From positions 124,001 to 188,000 of the forward strand of contig CAMCHQ010000002.1 of NCBI GenBank assembly GCA_945874765.1: a stretch of DNA of 64,000 nucleotides, read 5' to 3'. Both the position numbers and the translations under genes were made by a program. The notes beneath the pieces are model-generated. The model was not told where the DNA came from, ran no database searches, and saw only the letters and a program-made list of their open reading frames with translations. This DNA comes from an uncultured Clostridia bacterium. Lineage in GTDB: Bacteria > Bacillota > Clostridia > Oscillospirales > Acutalibacteraceae. Shown here piece after piece: positions 34,781 through 44,088 of this stretch. Numbering within the stretch: the first letter of the stretch is position 1; each line of letters opens with the position of its first letter.

Positions 34781-34808
34781 ATTATAGCACGCAGTTTTTA
34801 TTTGTCAA
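34781..34808 (-). promoter_or_regulatory. Consensus promoter of the micropeptide unit
   Basis: On the minus strand TTGACA (34808-34803), a 16-base spacer and TATAAT (34786-34781). It lies about 30 bases before the 21-codon start. Both hexamers match consensus, so expression should be strong. Confidence 0.8.
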
Positions 34809-34908
34809 GCATATTGCACAAAAAATACACTTGAAATTTGTATATAATGCCGAAAACATTGTAACAAATAGCTAAAACAAAAGCCGAAATATTGTATAAT
34901 TTGCACAA

Positions 34909-34946
34909 CAAAAAGACTTGCCACATTTAAAATGCAACAAGTCTTT
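34909..34946 (-). terminator. Intrinsic terminator after yfbR (end of the hisS-aspS-yfbR unit)
   Basis: AAAGACTTG (34912-34920) pairs with CAAGTCTTT (34938-34946), with further partial pairing inside. The minus-strand T run lies just before 34912. Confidence 0.8.
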
Positions 34947-35007
34947 AACAGTTTTATTTAACGCCATTATTTACTTTTTGTATAAAACGACAAATTTACA
35001 AAATCAG

Positions 35008-35592
35008 TTATTTTGTATGCTCGTCGAGTGTTAAATAGTACGAATTAAGAAAATGCTCACGGAAATATTTAACCTCATCGAGATTAATTTCTTCAATTTT
35101 CTTTTGCTGAGCCTCAAGTGCCTTTTCAAATTCACGGTTGCCCATTCTGTATTCTTCAATACATTTGATAAGTGCGCTTATTTTATCAGCCGCCTTTACA
35201 AGTTTCCAAAGTTCGATATCCTCGTCCTTTTTTTCAAAGAAAGGCTCATAATCAGCCCTGAATTCCTCGGGGAGCATATCAAGAAGTCTGTTGCCTGCAA
35301 TGCGTTCAATGTCTTTATATACATTTTTGATATCGTCATTATAATACTTAACGGGAGTCGGCATATCGCCGGTGATAACCTCCGTGGTATCGTGATAAAG
35401 CGCAAGCAGTGCCGCACGCTCGGCATTATAGTTTTTGCCGAATTTTTTGTTGCCGATTAAGGCAAGTGCGTGTGCAATTACAGCGACCGAGTGGCTGTGC
35501 TCGGCAATGTTTTCCTTAGTTGTGTTATTCATTAAAGCCCATCTGTCGATAAGCTTCATTCTGTTTACCATTGCAAAGAAATTACTGCTCAT
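35008..35592 (-). CDS. yfbR: HD-domain 5'-deoxynucleotidase, YfbR-like
   Basis: A 194-residue phosphohydrolase that dephosphorylates deoxynucleoside 5'-monophosphates. The HD metal-binding residues are in ENIAEHSHSVA and ALYHDTTEVITGDMPTPVKYY, the latter stretch being typical of YfbR. I place the start at ATG 35592, six bases after AAAGGAAG. The gene overlaps the 3' end of aspS by 11 bases, so it is translated in coupling with it. Confidence 0.88.
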   Translation of the reverse strand: MSSNFFAMVNRMKLIDRWALMNNTTKENIAEHSHSVAVIAHALALIGNKKFGKNYNAERAALLALYHDTTEVITGDMPTPVKYYNDDIKNVYKDIERIAGNRLLDMLPEEFRADYEPFFEKKDEDIELWKLVKAADKISALIKCIEEYRMGNREFEKALEAQQKKIEEINLDEVKYFREHFLNSYYLTLDEHTK

Positions 35593-37372
35593 CTTTTTCT
35601 TCCTTTGTAATGTTAATTCCAAGCTCGTCAAGCTGAATATCGTCAATATAGCTTGGTGCACCGCTCATAAGCTCACTTGCGTTTTGAACTTTAGGGAATG
35701 CGGTTACGTCACGTAAACTGTCTGCACCGCAGATAAGCATTGCAAGTCTGTCAAGACCGATACCCATACCACCGTGCGGCGGTGCGGCATATTTATATGC
35801 TTCAACAAGGAAGCCGAACTTTGCGTCGATTTCTTCCTGCTCCATACCGAGAAGTTCAAACATCTTGTTTTGAAGTTCGCAGTCGGTAATTCTCATTGAG
35901 CCTGAAGAAAGCTCAGTTCCGTTTAATACAAGGTCAAATGCTTTAGCCCTAACCTTGCCCTTGTCCGTATCAAGATATTCAATGCATTCTTCCATAGGCA
36001 TAGTGAAAGGATGGTGCATTGCAAGCCATTCGCCTGTTTCCTCATCATATTCAAAGAACGGCATTTCGGTAATCCAAAGGAAGTTCCACTTGCCCTCAGG
36101 GATAATGTCAAGCTCCTTTGCAACGATAAGACGAAGTGCACCGAGAATTGAAAGGGTATCGCTTGTTTTACCCGATACGATAAATACGCAGTCGCCCTTT
36201 TCGACATTAAGAGTATTGATAAGCTCGTCAAGTTCGCCGTCTTTTAAGAACTTGTTGAATGAACAGGTAGGTGTTTCGTCAGCCCATCTGATATAAGCAA
36301 GACCTTTTGCACCGATACCTTTTGCGTGCTCGGTAAGTTTGTCAATTTTCTTTCTTGTATATGTTGAAGCGGCATTTTTAGCTACAATTGCTCTTACTGT
36401 TCCGCCGTTTTCAACAGCATTTTTGAATACAACAAAATCTGTCTTTTCTGCCCAAGCGGTTATATCCTCAATAAGCATACCGAAACGTGTATCAGGCTTG
36501 TCCGAACCGTATTTTTCCTGCGCCTCGGCAAAAGTCATACGTGGGAGAGGGAAGTCAATATCAACGTCGATAGTCTCTTTCATAAGCTTTTTGATAAAGC
36601 CCTCTGCCATTTCCATAATATCGTCTGTATCAACAAATGACATTTCAAGGTCGATTTGTGTAAATTCAGGCTGTCTGTCGGCTCTTAAATCCTCATCTCT
36701 GAAGCAGCGTGCAAGCTGAATGTATCTGTCAAAACCTGCAATCATACAAAGCTGCTTGTAAATCTGCGGTGATTGAGGGAGCGCATAGAATTTGCCGTTG
36801 TGAACACGTGACGGAACAACGTAGTCTCTTGCGCCCTCAGGTGTTGATTTAATCATCATCGGAGTTTCAATTTCGATAAAATCATTGGCATAAAAATATT
36901 CTCTTGCGATTTTTGCAATCTTGTGACGCATTAAAATATTTTTAGTAAGCTTTTCATTTCTGAGATTTAAGTAGCGGTATTTAAGAGTGGTTTCGTCACC
37001 GACTTTTTCGCTCTTTGCAATTTCAAAAGGCGGTGTTTCAGCCTTAGAAATGATACGAAATTCCTTAACGTTAATCTCAATATCACCGGTTGCAATCTTG
37101 TTTGTCTTGCTTTCACGCTCGCAAACAGTGCCGACAGCGGCAACAACATATTCTGCTCTTACGCTTTGTGCTTTTGCAAAAACTTCCCTGTCTGTTGTGT
37201 CATTAAATGAAAGCTGAACAAGACCGGTTCTGTCTCTCAAATCGATAAATATAAGGTTGCCGAGGTCACGCTGTCTTTGGCACCAGCCGAAAAGGGTAAC
37301 CTCCTTGCCTGCGTCCTCAATTCTGAGTTCGCCGCAGTAATTTGTTCTTTTAAGTCCCTTAATTGTTTCCAT
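35582..37372 (-). CDS. aspS: Aspartyl-tRNA synthetase
   Basis: A 596-residue class II synthetase of the bacterial type: N-terminal OB anticodon-binding domain (LFGWCQRQRDLGNLIFIDLRD), motif 2 RCFRDEDLRADRQPEFTQID, an inserted GAD domain in the middle, and motif 3 GIGLDRLAMLI. It lies 44 bases downstream of hisS, a common Firmicutes pair, and overlaps yfbR. No T-box leader is visible in the short intergenic region. Confidence 0.97.
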   Translation of the reverse strand: METIKGLKRTNYCGELRIEDAGKEVTLFGWCQRQRDLGNLIFIDLRDRTGLVQLSFNDTTDREVFAKAQSVRAEYVVAAVGTVCERESKTNKIATGDIEINVKEFRIISKAETPPFEIAKSEKVGDETTLKYRYLNLRNEKLTKNILMRHKIAKIAREYFYANDFIEIETPMMIKSTPEGARDYVVPSRVHNGKFYALPQSPQIYKQLCMIAGFDRYIQLARCFRDEDLRADRQPEFTQIDLEMSFVDTDDIMEMAEGFIKKLMKETIDVDIDFPLPRMTFAEAQEKYGSDKPDTRFGMLIEDITAWAEKTDFVVFKNAVENGGTVRAIVAKNAASTYTRKKIDKLTEHAKGIGAKGLAYIRWADETPTCSFNKFLKDGELDELINTLNVEKGDCVFIVSGKTSDTLSILGALRLIVAKELDIIPEGKWNFLWITEMPFFEYDEETGEWLAMHHPFTMPMEECIEYLDTDKGKVRAKAFDLVLNGTELSSGSMRITDCELQNKMFELLGMEQEEIDAKFGFLVEAYKYAAPPHGGMGIGLDRLAMLICGADSLRDVTAFPKVQNASELMSGAPSYIDDIQLDELGINITKEEKDEQ

Positions 37373-37416
37373 TATATATAGCCTTTCACAAATTTATTAT
37401 AATCTGTAATTAATTA

Positions 37417-38772
37417 TTATTCTTCCTCGTCTGCACTGCCGAGACCGAAAAGAGAATTAAAGTCAAATTCCTCTCCGTTAATCTCTAAATCGGCAAGCTG
37501 TTCGTTTAACGAAATGCTGTAAAATCCGCTTACAAAGGTGTCGAGATTAATCTCTGTTTCTTCACCCGTTTGCATATTTTTAAGCTTAGCGGTTTTAGCC
37601 TCAACCTCATTATCGCCGATAACAACATTGAATTTTGCGCCGAGTTTGTCGGCATATTTCATCTGCGCTCTGACGCTTCTTTGGTTAAGGTCAAGCAAAG
37701 CGGAGAAGCCTTCTTCTCTCATATCCTTTGCAATTTCAACTGCTTTGAGCGTTGCCTTCTCGCCGAGTGCAACAATGAATAAATCAGGTTTTTCAGCCTC
37801 AGGAAATTCGCATCCCTGCGCCTCCATAAGAAGCATAAGTCTTTCAAGTCCCATACCGAAGCCGAGAGACGGTGTGTGCTGACCGCCGAGTTCTTCAACA
37901 AGACCGTCATATCTGCCGCCGCCGCAAACAGTGCCCTGTGCGCCGATTGAGTTTGAAACAAATTCAAATACGGTTTTTGTATAATAGTCAAGTCCTCTTA
38001 CAATTTGAGGATTGATTGTATATTCAATGTTTTGAGCTTTAAGATACTTTTGCACCATTTCAAAATGCTCTCTGCATTCGTCACAAAGGTAATCGATAAC
38101 TACCGGTGCACCCTTTGCAATTTCGTGGCAAATCGGGCTTTTGCAGTCAAGTATTCTCATAGGATTTCTGTCAAGTCTGCCTTTGCATGTGTCACAAAGC
38201 TCGTCCTTGCGGGATGAAAAATATTCCTTGAGTGCCTTGTGATATTCCGCACGGCAAGTAGGACAGCCGATTGAATTGATTTCAAGGCTCAAATCCTTAA
38301 CGCCGAGTGAGTCGAAAAGCGATTTTGCAAGCGAAATAATTTCAGCGTCTGCGAGAGGGGAGGCTGAACCGAAACATTCAACACCGAATTGGTGGAATTC
38401 TCTGAGTCTGCCTGCCTGCGGCTTTTCATATCTGTAGCAAGAGGTGAGGTAGCAAACCTTTTGAGGAAGTGCTTCGTTGCAAAGTCCGTTTTCAAGGAAA
38501 GAACGAACTGCGCCTGCCGTACCCTCCGGTCTTAATGTGATTGACCTGCCGCCTTTGTCATCAAAGGTATACATTTCCTTTTGAACAACGTCGGTAGTGT
38601 CGCCTACACCTCTTTGGAAAAGCTCGGTATGTTCAAAAACAGGTGTTCTTATTTCTTTATATCCAAACTTTGAAGCGATATCAAGCGCTGTAGCCTCGAT
38701 ATATTGGTTTTTGTGTACGTCTTTAGGCAAAACATCTTTTGTGCCTTTAATAGCTTTAGTTATAAGTGCCAT
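37417..38772 (-). CDS. hisS: Histidyl-tRNA synthetase
   Basis: A 451-residue class II synthetase. It has the IKGTKDVLP start, the motif 2 region YRYEKPQAGRLREFHQFGVE, the histidine-A motif GLDYYTKTVFEF and a C-terminal anticodon-binding domain (from about 325). It also contains an inserted segment with four cysteines (CPTCR and CDTCKG) that is likely a zinc ribbon, as in some Clostridia. It follows a terminator, so it depends on read-through or a weak local promoter. Confidence 0.96.
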   Translation of the reverse strand: MALITKAIKGTKDVLPKDVHKNQYIEATALDIASKFGYKEIRTPVFEHTELFQRGVGDTTDVVQKEMYTFDDKGGRSITLRPEGTAGAVRSFLENGLCNEALPQKVCYLTSCYRYEKPQAGRLREFHQFGVECFGSASPLADAEIISLAKSLFDSLGVKDLSLEINSIGCPTCRAEYHKALKEYFSSRKDELCDTCKGRLDRNPMRILDCKSPICHEIAKGAPVVIDYLCDECREHFEMVQKYLKAQNIEYTINPQIVRGLDYYTKTVFEFVSNSIGAQGTVCGGGRYDGLVEELGGQHTPSLGFGMGLERLMLLMEAQGCEFPEAEKPDLFIVALGEKATLKAVEIAKDMREEGFSALLDLNQRSVRAQMKYADKLGAKFNVVIGDNEVEAKTAKLKNMQTGEETEINLDTFVSGFYSISLNEQLADLEINGEEFDFNSLFGLGSADEEE

Positions 38773-38805
38773 ATCGTTCTCCTGTTATTAATGTATCATA
38801 AAAAT

Positions 38806-38829
38806 CGGGCGAGTAAATTTACTCACCCG
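38806..38829 (-). terminator. Intrinsic terminator after mgsA
   Basis: CGGGCGAGTAAA (38806-38817) directly abuts TTTACTCACCCG (38818-38829), one G-U pair. The minus-strand T run is ATTTTT. It separates mgsA from hisS by only 65 bases. Confidence 0.82.
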
Positions 38830-38837
38830 TTATTAGT

Positions 38838-39254
38838 TTATCGTGATTTATTGTAGCGTGGATTTACTATCTCTCTCCACTCAAAATCGCCTCTCTCAAC
38901 GCCTCTGATTAATGCCTCAGCCGTTGCAATGTTGGTTGCAAACGGAATATTGTGAACGTCACAAAGACGCAAAAGGTCTTGGTCGCTCGGTTCGTGCGGC
39001 TTAGGTGAGAGTGGGTCTCTGAAGAATATTAAAAGGTCAATTTCGTTGCAGGCAATACGGCTTGCAATCTGCTGTCCGCCGCCTTGACTTCCTGCAAGAA
39101 AGCAATTGATTTTAAGACCTGTTGCTTCAGAAACAAGCTTTCCTGTTGTGCCCGTTGCACAAACGTCGTGTCTGCTGATAATTCCGCAATACGCAATGCA
39201 AAACTGAACCAAAAGTTCCTTTTTTGCATCGTGTGCAATTAATGCGATATTCAT
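38838..39254 (-). CDS. mgsA: Methylglyoxal synthase
   Basis: A 138-residue enzyme that turns dihydroxyacetone phosphate into methylglyoxal, bypassing lower glycolysis when phosphate is limiting. The segments [26 protein letters not shown] and [16 protein letters not shown] (catalytic Asp) are characteristic. It is downstream of the mre/PBP2 cluster with a 150-base gap, and has a strong terminator. Confidence 0.95.
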   Translation of the reverse strand: MNIALIAHDAKKELLVQFCIAYCGIISRHDVCATGTTGKLVSEATGLKINCFLAGSQGGGQQIASRIACNEIDLLIFFRDPLSPKPHEPSDQDLLRLCDVHNIPFATNIATAEALIRGVERGDFEWREIVNPRYNKSR

Positions 39255-39404
39255 ACTTTACCCCCGTAATAAAATTGTTTTGTTATTTTCTGATTGTCTT
39301 TTTTCCTAATTTGTCTCTTTTTTCTACCAATACGTGATTATTTTAACACAAAATTAATATATATTCAATAAGTAATTATATATATACCTTAAAAATGTTA
39401 ATAA

Positions 39405-41423
39405 TTACGGCAAAAGAGTGCCAACCTTTTGATTAGTTTTTGCGTCTGTGTTGTTTTGATACCAATAATTTACAATATCTTTTGTAATTTCTGCCGTTTC
39501 AGTACCCGAACCTGCAAGCTCAACTACAGATGAAACCGCAATTTCAGGGTGGTCATAAGGTGCAAACGTGATAAGGAAACCGTTATTTCTCTTAACTCCG
39601 TTTACAACTACTTCGGAAGTACCTGTTTTGCAGGCAACTTTTGTTTTCATATTTGAGAATACCAAGTAAGGACCGCCGCTTGTAGCAACAAGGCGCATAC
39701 CCTGATGAACGGTGTCGATTGTGCTTTGACTTAAACCGACGGATTCCGCAACCGATTTAGTCTTTTCATTGACATTGCCCGTAGCTGAAGAAATGATTGA
39801 TTTTACAAAGTGAAGCTCGTATCTTGTTCCGCCGTTTGCAACGGTTGAACAGTAGTTTGCAAGCTGTAAAGGAGTGAAAATGTTGTCGCTTTGACCGATA
39901 GCAGTCTGAAGCGTATCACCTGCGTTCCATATTCCGCCGTTGTTCTCTCTGTTTTCGGGAGAAGCAAGAACACCTGCCGATTCCGAAATTTCAACGCCTG
40001 TTTTTTCACCCAAGCCGAAGTCCGTTGCATATTCGTCGATTTTGGAAATTCCAAGCCTCATAGCGCAGTTGTAGAAGAAAATGTTGCAAGAATCACGAAG
40101 TGCGGTTCTTACGTTTTCACTTCCGTGGGCAAAGCCGTGAAGACATTTGAATTTTTGACCTCTATACATCATAGTACCGCCGCAGCTGAAGGTTGTATCT
40201 GCACTGATAGTACCCTCTTCAAGCGAAGCACTTGCAACAACAGGCTTAAATGTAGAACCCGGTGCATAAGTACCCATTGCAAATCTTGACCAAAGCGGAT
40301 TACGTGGGTCGGCAATAAGTTGGTCATATTTATCGTAATAATCGTTTAAATCGTAGGTAGGGTAGGAGGCTGCGGCAAGAAGTTCACCGCTGTTTACATC
40401 CTCAACCACTACGGCGCCTGCCGAGGAAGAAGCGTCAACCTGATTACATACTGTTTGAAGTCTGTTTTGCGCAAGCACCTGCAAATCACGGTCAATAGTC
40501 AATACCACCGTGTTACCCTGAATAGGCTTTTTGGTAACTTCCTGCGTTACTTCACCGTCTTTTGAAATTGTTATTGTAAGTTCACCCGGAGTACCCCTGA
40601 GTTCGCTTTCGCAAGCCTGCTCAATACCCGATTCACCTATTTGGTCTGTAATTTTATATCCGTCGTCCTTGCGCTCGTTGTATTCCTCTGCATTGATTTT
40701 CCTAACCGTGCCGAGAATGTGAGGCGCAATTGTCGAGTCAACATATTCTCTGTACGCAACAATTCTTACGTCTGCACCGAGATATGTCTGTTGGTCCTCT
40801 TTAATCATAGCAACCGTTTCGTCGCTTACATCGTCGGCAATTGTTACAGGGTTTTCATAAGAGAAAAGAAGCCTTGTAAGTTCATATCTGATATTGCCGA
40901 TTTTAAGCGCTGTCTGTGCGTCATAACCCTCAATCTCATATTTTTCAATCATAGCGTCATAACAGTTTTGTGCAGTTGCATACGGTTGAAGATTGAGCAT
41001 ATCGGCACTTTTCATCGTTGCAATATCCTCTTTTTTACCGCTGAATTTAACCTTGCCGCTTTTCGTTATTTTAAGCGGAAGATTTTGAGCGTATTCCTCG
41101 TGATTTTTCTCAAAAAGCTTTATAAGATTATAGATTATCTCGTTTCTTTTCTTGTTGTCCTTTTGAGACGGGAAAAATACTGCGTTTAATATTATTGAGT
41201 TGCCCTGCCTGTTCGTTACAAGGGAATTACCGTTTCTGTCAACGATTTCTCCTCTTGCCGCTTCAAGCTCAACAACATATTTACTTTCCGTATTGTTTTG
41301 TGCGGCATAATATTTGTTATTTTTTACCTGAATGTTAAACAGGTCTGCCGCAAATGAAAAGATAACTAAGCAGACCACAATCAGCGCAAAAACGCTCCTG
41401 CCGCTTTTATATTTACTTTTCAA
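39405..41423 (-). CDS. mrdA: Penicillin-binding protein 2 (elongation transpeptidase)
   Basis: A 672-residue class B PBP that cross-links peptidoglycan for cell elongation with the MreBCD system. One N-terminal membrane helix (about 10-30) is followed by a dimerisation domain and the transpeptidase domain: STFK with the active serine near residue 389, SCN near 443 and KTGTS near 598. It follows mreD by 32 bases, the usual mreBCD-mrdA order. Confidence 0.93.
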   Translation of the reverse strand: MKSKYKSGRSVFALIVVCLVIFSFAADLFNIQVKNNKYYAAQNNTESKYVVELEAARGEIVDRNGNSLVTNRQGNSIILNAVFFPSQKDNKKRNEIIYNLIKLFEKNHEEYAQNLPLKITKSGKVKFSGKKEDIATMKSADMLNLQPYATAQNCYDAMIEKYEIEGYDAQTALKIGNIRYELTRLLFSYENPVTIADDVSDETVAMIKEDQQTYLGADVRIVAYREYVDSTIAPHILGTVRKINAEEYNERKDDGYKITDQIGESGIEQACESELRGTPGELTITISKDGEVTQEVTKKPIQGNTVVLTIDRDLQVLAQNRLQTVCNQVDASSSAGAVVVEDVNSGELLAAASYPTYDLNDYYDKYDQLIADPRNPLWSRFAMGTYAPGSTFKPVVASASLEEGTISADTTFSCGGTMMYRGQKFKCLHGFAHGSENVRTALRDSCNIFFYNCAMRLGISKIDEYATDFGLGEKTGVEISESAGVLASPENRENNGGIWNAGDTLQTAIGQSDNIFTPLQLANYCSTVANGGTRYELHFVKSIISSATGNVNEKTKSVAESVGLSQSTIDTVHQGMRLVATSGGPYLVFSNMKTKVACKTGTSEVVVNGVKRNNGFLITFAPYDHPEIAVSSVVELAGSGTETAEITKDIVNYWYQNNTDAKTNQKVGTLLP

Positions 41424-41455
41424 TGAAATACTCCTTGAATAAAATTAATTGCCTT

Positions 41456-42001
41456 TTATTTTGCTTCTCTTTTGTCCTCAATTACAGGCTTCGGCGCTTC
41501 GTTAAGCTTCCTTTTTATCGGTCTTAAAATGAGATAAATAAGCGGGGTGAGAACAAGAGTATAAATAACGCACGGAATGTAGAATGTTACAAGCGTCATT
41601 TCTCCGCCCTTTACTCCCTTGATAATTATAAAGCAAAGCCAATAAATAAAGCCGTAAAGCACTGTTGCAACTGTTGTGCAAACCATATTTGTGATAAATA
41701 TATTTCTTGCAATGTATGTCACAAGCGCCGAGGAGAAAAAGCACATAAGCATAATGAATATGCAGTTGAAGCCCATATGCACTCCCGAGTTCAAATCCCA
41801 TAAAAGTCCTGCAAAAAGACCTAAGAGAGCACCGTTTCTTTCGTCCTCACCCATTGCAAGTATGATTGTAACAGGCAAAAGCAAAAAGCACCTTGCGCCC
41901 CAAATTTCAGGGAAAAGACCTTGAACGTTTTGAAGCAAATCGCAAACGAGGATAATAAGGCAGTAAATTATATATTTAACTGTCTGCTTTTTTGCACTCA
42001 T
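41456..42001 (-). CDS. mreD: Rod-shape-determining protein MreD
   Basis: A 181-residue membrane protein with about five to six hydrophobic segments, part of the elongasome. Sequence similarity in MreD is low, but the segment EIWGARCFLLLPVTIILAMGEDERNGALLGLFAGLLWD and its place between mreC and mrdA are typical. It abuts mreC with a 1-base overlap of stop and start. (The quoted segment is described by its residues 32-69: an EIWGARCFLLLP start and a GLFAGLLWD end.). Confidence 0.92.
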   Translation of the reverse strand: MSAKKQTVKYIIYCLIILVCDLLQNVQGLFPEIWGARCFLLLPVTIILAMGEDERNGALLGLFAGLLWDLNSGVHMGFNCIFIMLMCFFSSALVTYIARNIFITNMVCTTVATVLYGFIYWLCFIIIKGVKGGEMTLVTFYIPCVIYTLVLTPLIYLILRPIKRKLNEAPKPVIEDKREAK

Positions 42002-42846
42002 TATTTGCCCTCGCTTTCGCTGTAGCTTGTGAGAATAAGAACTGACGTTACTTTTTTGATATCCGTACCGGGTTCAACAGCCGCATAGCTTGAAATGTCC
42101 GTATCGTCATTGTTGATGTCCTTAACGGTTCCGATAATAATTCCTTTAGGCATTTTCTTGCTTATACCTGCCGTAGCGATAATAGAGCCGTAAGAAATTT
42201 TACTTGACGACGAAAGATTTTCAAATTTGCAGACACCCTGCTTTGCAAGGTTTGCGTCACCCGAAACAAAGCTTAACTCGTTAGTTGAAATATCGTAAGC
42301 CGAAACCGAAAAATCAGGGTCGAGAATAGTATTTACAACGCTGTAAGTAGGATAAGCTTTTTTGATAACGCCGATAAGATATTTTCCGTAAAGAACAGCC
42401 GCACCGTCTTTAACTCCGTTTAACGTACCCTTGCTTACCGTGAATGAGCAGTATGGATTTGCACTGTCCCTGCCGATAACAGAAGCTTCGGCAAATTTGA
42501 AGTCCTTGTGTTCCTCTTTGAGCCCGAGTGCGTCTTTGTATAAATCGTTTTGCGCTTTAAGGTTGTTGTAATCTGCAAGCTGGTCCTGAAGTTCACCGAC
42601 TTGTTTTTGAAGTGAATCGATTTTAGCGTCATACTCCGCATTACCTTTAGCGCTTTCACTTATATGGTCAATTCCATCGCTTATTTTGCTTGCAACCCAA
42701 TGCGCAGGAGTGAATATTGTGCCTACTATGCCACTTTGCGCCGTTTCACCGTGGCCGTTAGCCGCACAGATAAACATACCTACAAGAAGCAAGGCAATTA
42801 TTGAAATTATTAACTTGAAACGACTGCTTTTAAAAAGGTCTTTCAT
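42001..42846 (-). CDS. mreC: Rod-shape-determining protein MreC
   Basis: A 281-residue bitopic protein: one N-terminal membrane helix (about 9-28), a coiled coil (about 60-105) and an extracytoplasmic beta-barrel domain. It scaffolds the elongation machinery. The start is ATG 42846, ten bases after AAGGG inside the end of mreB. The longer open frame lies within mreB. It ends at mreD. Confidence 0.94.
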   Translation of the reverse strand: MKDLFKSSRFKLIISIIALLLVGMFICAANGHGETAQSGIVGTIFTPAHWVASKISDGIDHISESAKGNAEYDAKIDSLQKQVGELQDQLADYNNLKAQNDLYKDALGLKEEHKDFKFAEASVIGRDSANPYCSFTVSKGTLNGVKDGAAVLYGKYLIGVIKKAYPTYSVVNTILDPDFSVSAYDISTNELSFVSGDANLAKQGVCKFENLSSSSKISYGSIIATAGISKKMPKGIIIGTVKDINNDDTDISSYAAVEPGTDIKKVTSVLILTSYSESEGK

Positions 42847-42848
42847 AA

Positions 42849-43829
42849 TTATTGTGCCCTTCTGAGTTTGATTGATGTTCCGATAGCTACGCAATCAAGC
42901 GGCCTTTCGGGAATGTGTACCTGCATTTTTGTCTCTTTTGCAATAAGTTCCGGTAAACCTCTTAATTGGCTTGAACCGCCTGCAAGATAAATACCTCTGT
43001 CAATAATATCAGCCGCAAGCTCCGGAAGAGTAACTTCAAGAGTTTCCTTAATAGCGGCAATGATTTTTGAAACAGGCTCCGACAAAACTTCTCTTATTTC
43101 AGCCGAGGTGATTTCAACGCTCTTTGGCAAACCGTCGGTAAGATTTCTGCCCTTAACATCCATTGCACCTTCGCCGTCATATTCGCTTACAGAGCCGATT
43201 TTAATTTTAATATCCTCTGCCGTGTTTTTGCCGATAAGAAGATTGTGCGCTTTTTTCATATGATTAACAATTGCTTCGTCAAATGCGTCGCCGCCGACCT
43301 TGATGCTTCTGCTTGCCGCAATGCCGCCGAGACTGATAACAGCAACGTCACACGTACCGCCGCCGATGTCAACTATCATTGAACCCGTAGCTTCAAATAC
43401 AGGAAGTCCTGCACCGATAGCCGCCGCCATTGATTCTTCAATAAGCTCAACATCTTGTGCACCGGCTGAACGAACAGCGTCCTCAACCGCACGTCTTTCA
43501 ACTTCCGTTACTCCGCTCGGTACACTTACAACCACTCTTGTTCTTGTAAAAAGATTTCTCCTGCTTGAACGGTAAATAAAACTTCTGAGCATATCCGAAG
43601 TCATATCAAAATCGGCAATAACACCGTCTTGAAGAGGTCTTACCGCAATAATCGAACCGGGAGTTCTGCCAATCATAGTCTTAGCCTCGTCACCCGTTGC
43701 AAGAACTCTTTTAGTCTTAACGTCAACGGCAACAACGCTTGGTTCTCTTATAATAATTCTGCCTTTTTTGTCGCAAATAATTGTATTTGCCGTACCTAAG
43801 TCAATACCGATATCTCTTGAAAAAATCAT
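42849..43829 (-). CDS. mreB: Rod-shape-determining protein MreB (actin homologue)
   Basis: A 326-residue actin-fold ATPase that forms filaments guiding lateral wall synthesis. Phosphate loops are IGIDLGTANTII and MIVDIGGGTCDVAVI, and IYLAGGSSQLRGLP is the adenosine motif. The ATG at 43829 follows AGGA by seven bases; a GTG just upstream is a weaker alternative. First gene of mreBCD-mrdA. Confidence 0.96.
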   Translation of the reverse strand: MIFSRDIGIDLGTANTIICDKKGRIIIREPSVVAVDVKTKRVLATGDEAKTMIGRTPGSIIAVRPLQDGVIADFDMTSDMLRSFIYRSSRRNLFTRTRVVVSVPSGVTEVERRAVEDAVRSAGAQDVELIEESMAAAIGAGLPVFEATGSMIVDIGGGTCDVAVISLGGIAASRSIKVGGDAFDEAIVNHMKKAHNLLIGKNTAEDIKIKIGSVSEYDGEGAMDVKGRNLTDGLPKSVEITSAEIREVLSEPVSKIIAAIKETLEVTLPELAADIIDRGIYLAGGSSQLRGLPELIAKETKMQVHIPERPLDCVAIGTSIKLRRAQ

Positions 43830-43897
43830 CACTTTGTCCTACCTTTATATCGAATGATAACAACAGTTATCCATTATTTAAAATCTTAATTGTATCT

Positions 43898-43926
43898 ATT
43901 ATATAATAGCGAGCCTCTTATAACAA
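43898..43926 (-). promoter_or_regulatory. Promoter of the mreBCD-mrdA operon
   Basis: On the minus strand TTGTTA (43926-43921), 17-base spacer, TATAAT (43903-43898), about 70 bases before the mreB start. Confidence 0.75.
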
Positions 43927-44009
43927 TAGCAAATTTAAAATATTTTAAAAATTTACAAAATTGTAAAATAAACAATGAAAAATCAAATTTTTCTACATGC
44001 CACGCAGAA

Positions 44010-44072
44010 CGACGTCGAAAAATTTATTGCAACACTTTTACGAATAATTTATACTTAACATATGACGTCGTC
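44010..44072 (+). promoter_or_regulatory. Promoter of the ECF sigma factor gene, flanked by GACGTC palindromes
   Basis: TTGCAA (44027-44032), 17-base spacer and TATACT (44050-44055) give a sigma-A type promoter. A perfect CGACGTCG palindrome (44010-44017) lies upstream, and a second GACGTC (44064-44069) lies at the predicted transcription start. The pair could bind a regulator or mark a second promoter. Confidence 0.55.
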
Positions 44073-44088
44073 AAAAGAGGTGAGCGAT

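Noticed and set aside
38773-38837. A T-box riboswitch upstream of hisS-aspS
   Set aside because: The gap is only 65 bases and is filled by the mgsA terminator; there is no room for a T-box structure.
44062-44064. ATG 44062 as the start of the sigma factor
   Set aside because: It coincides with the predicted transcription start; ATG 44089 has GAGGTG in front.
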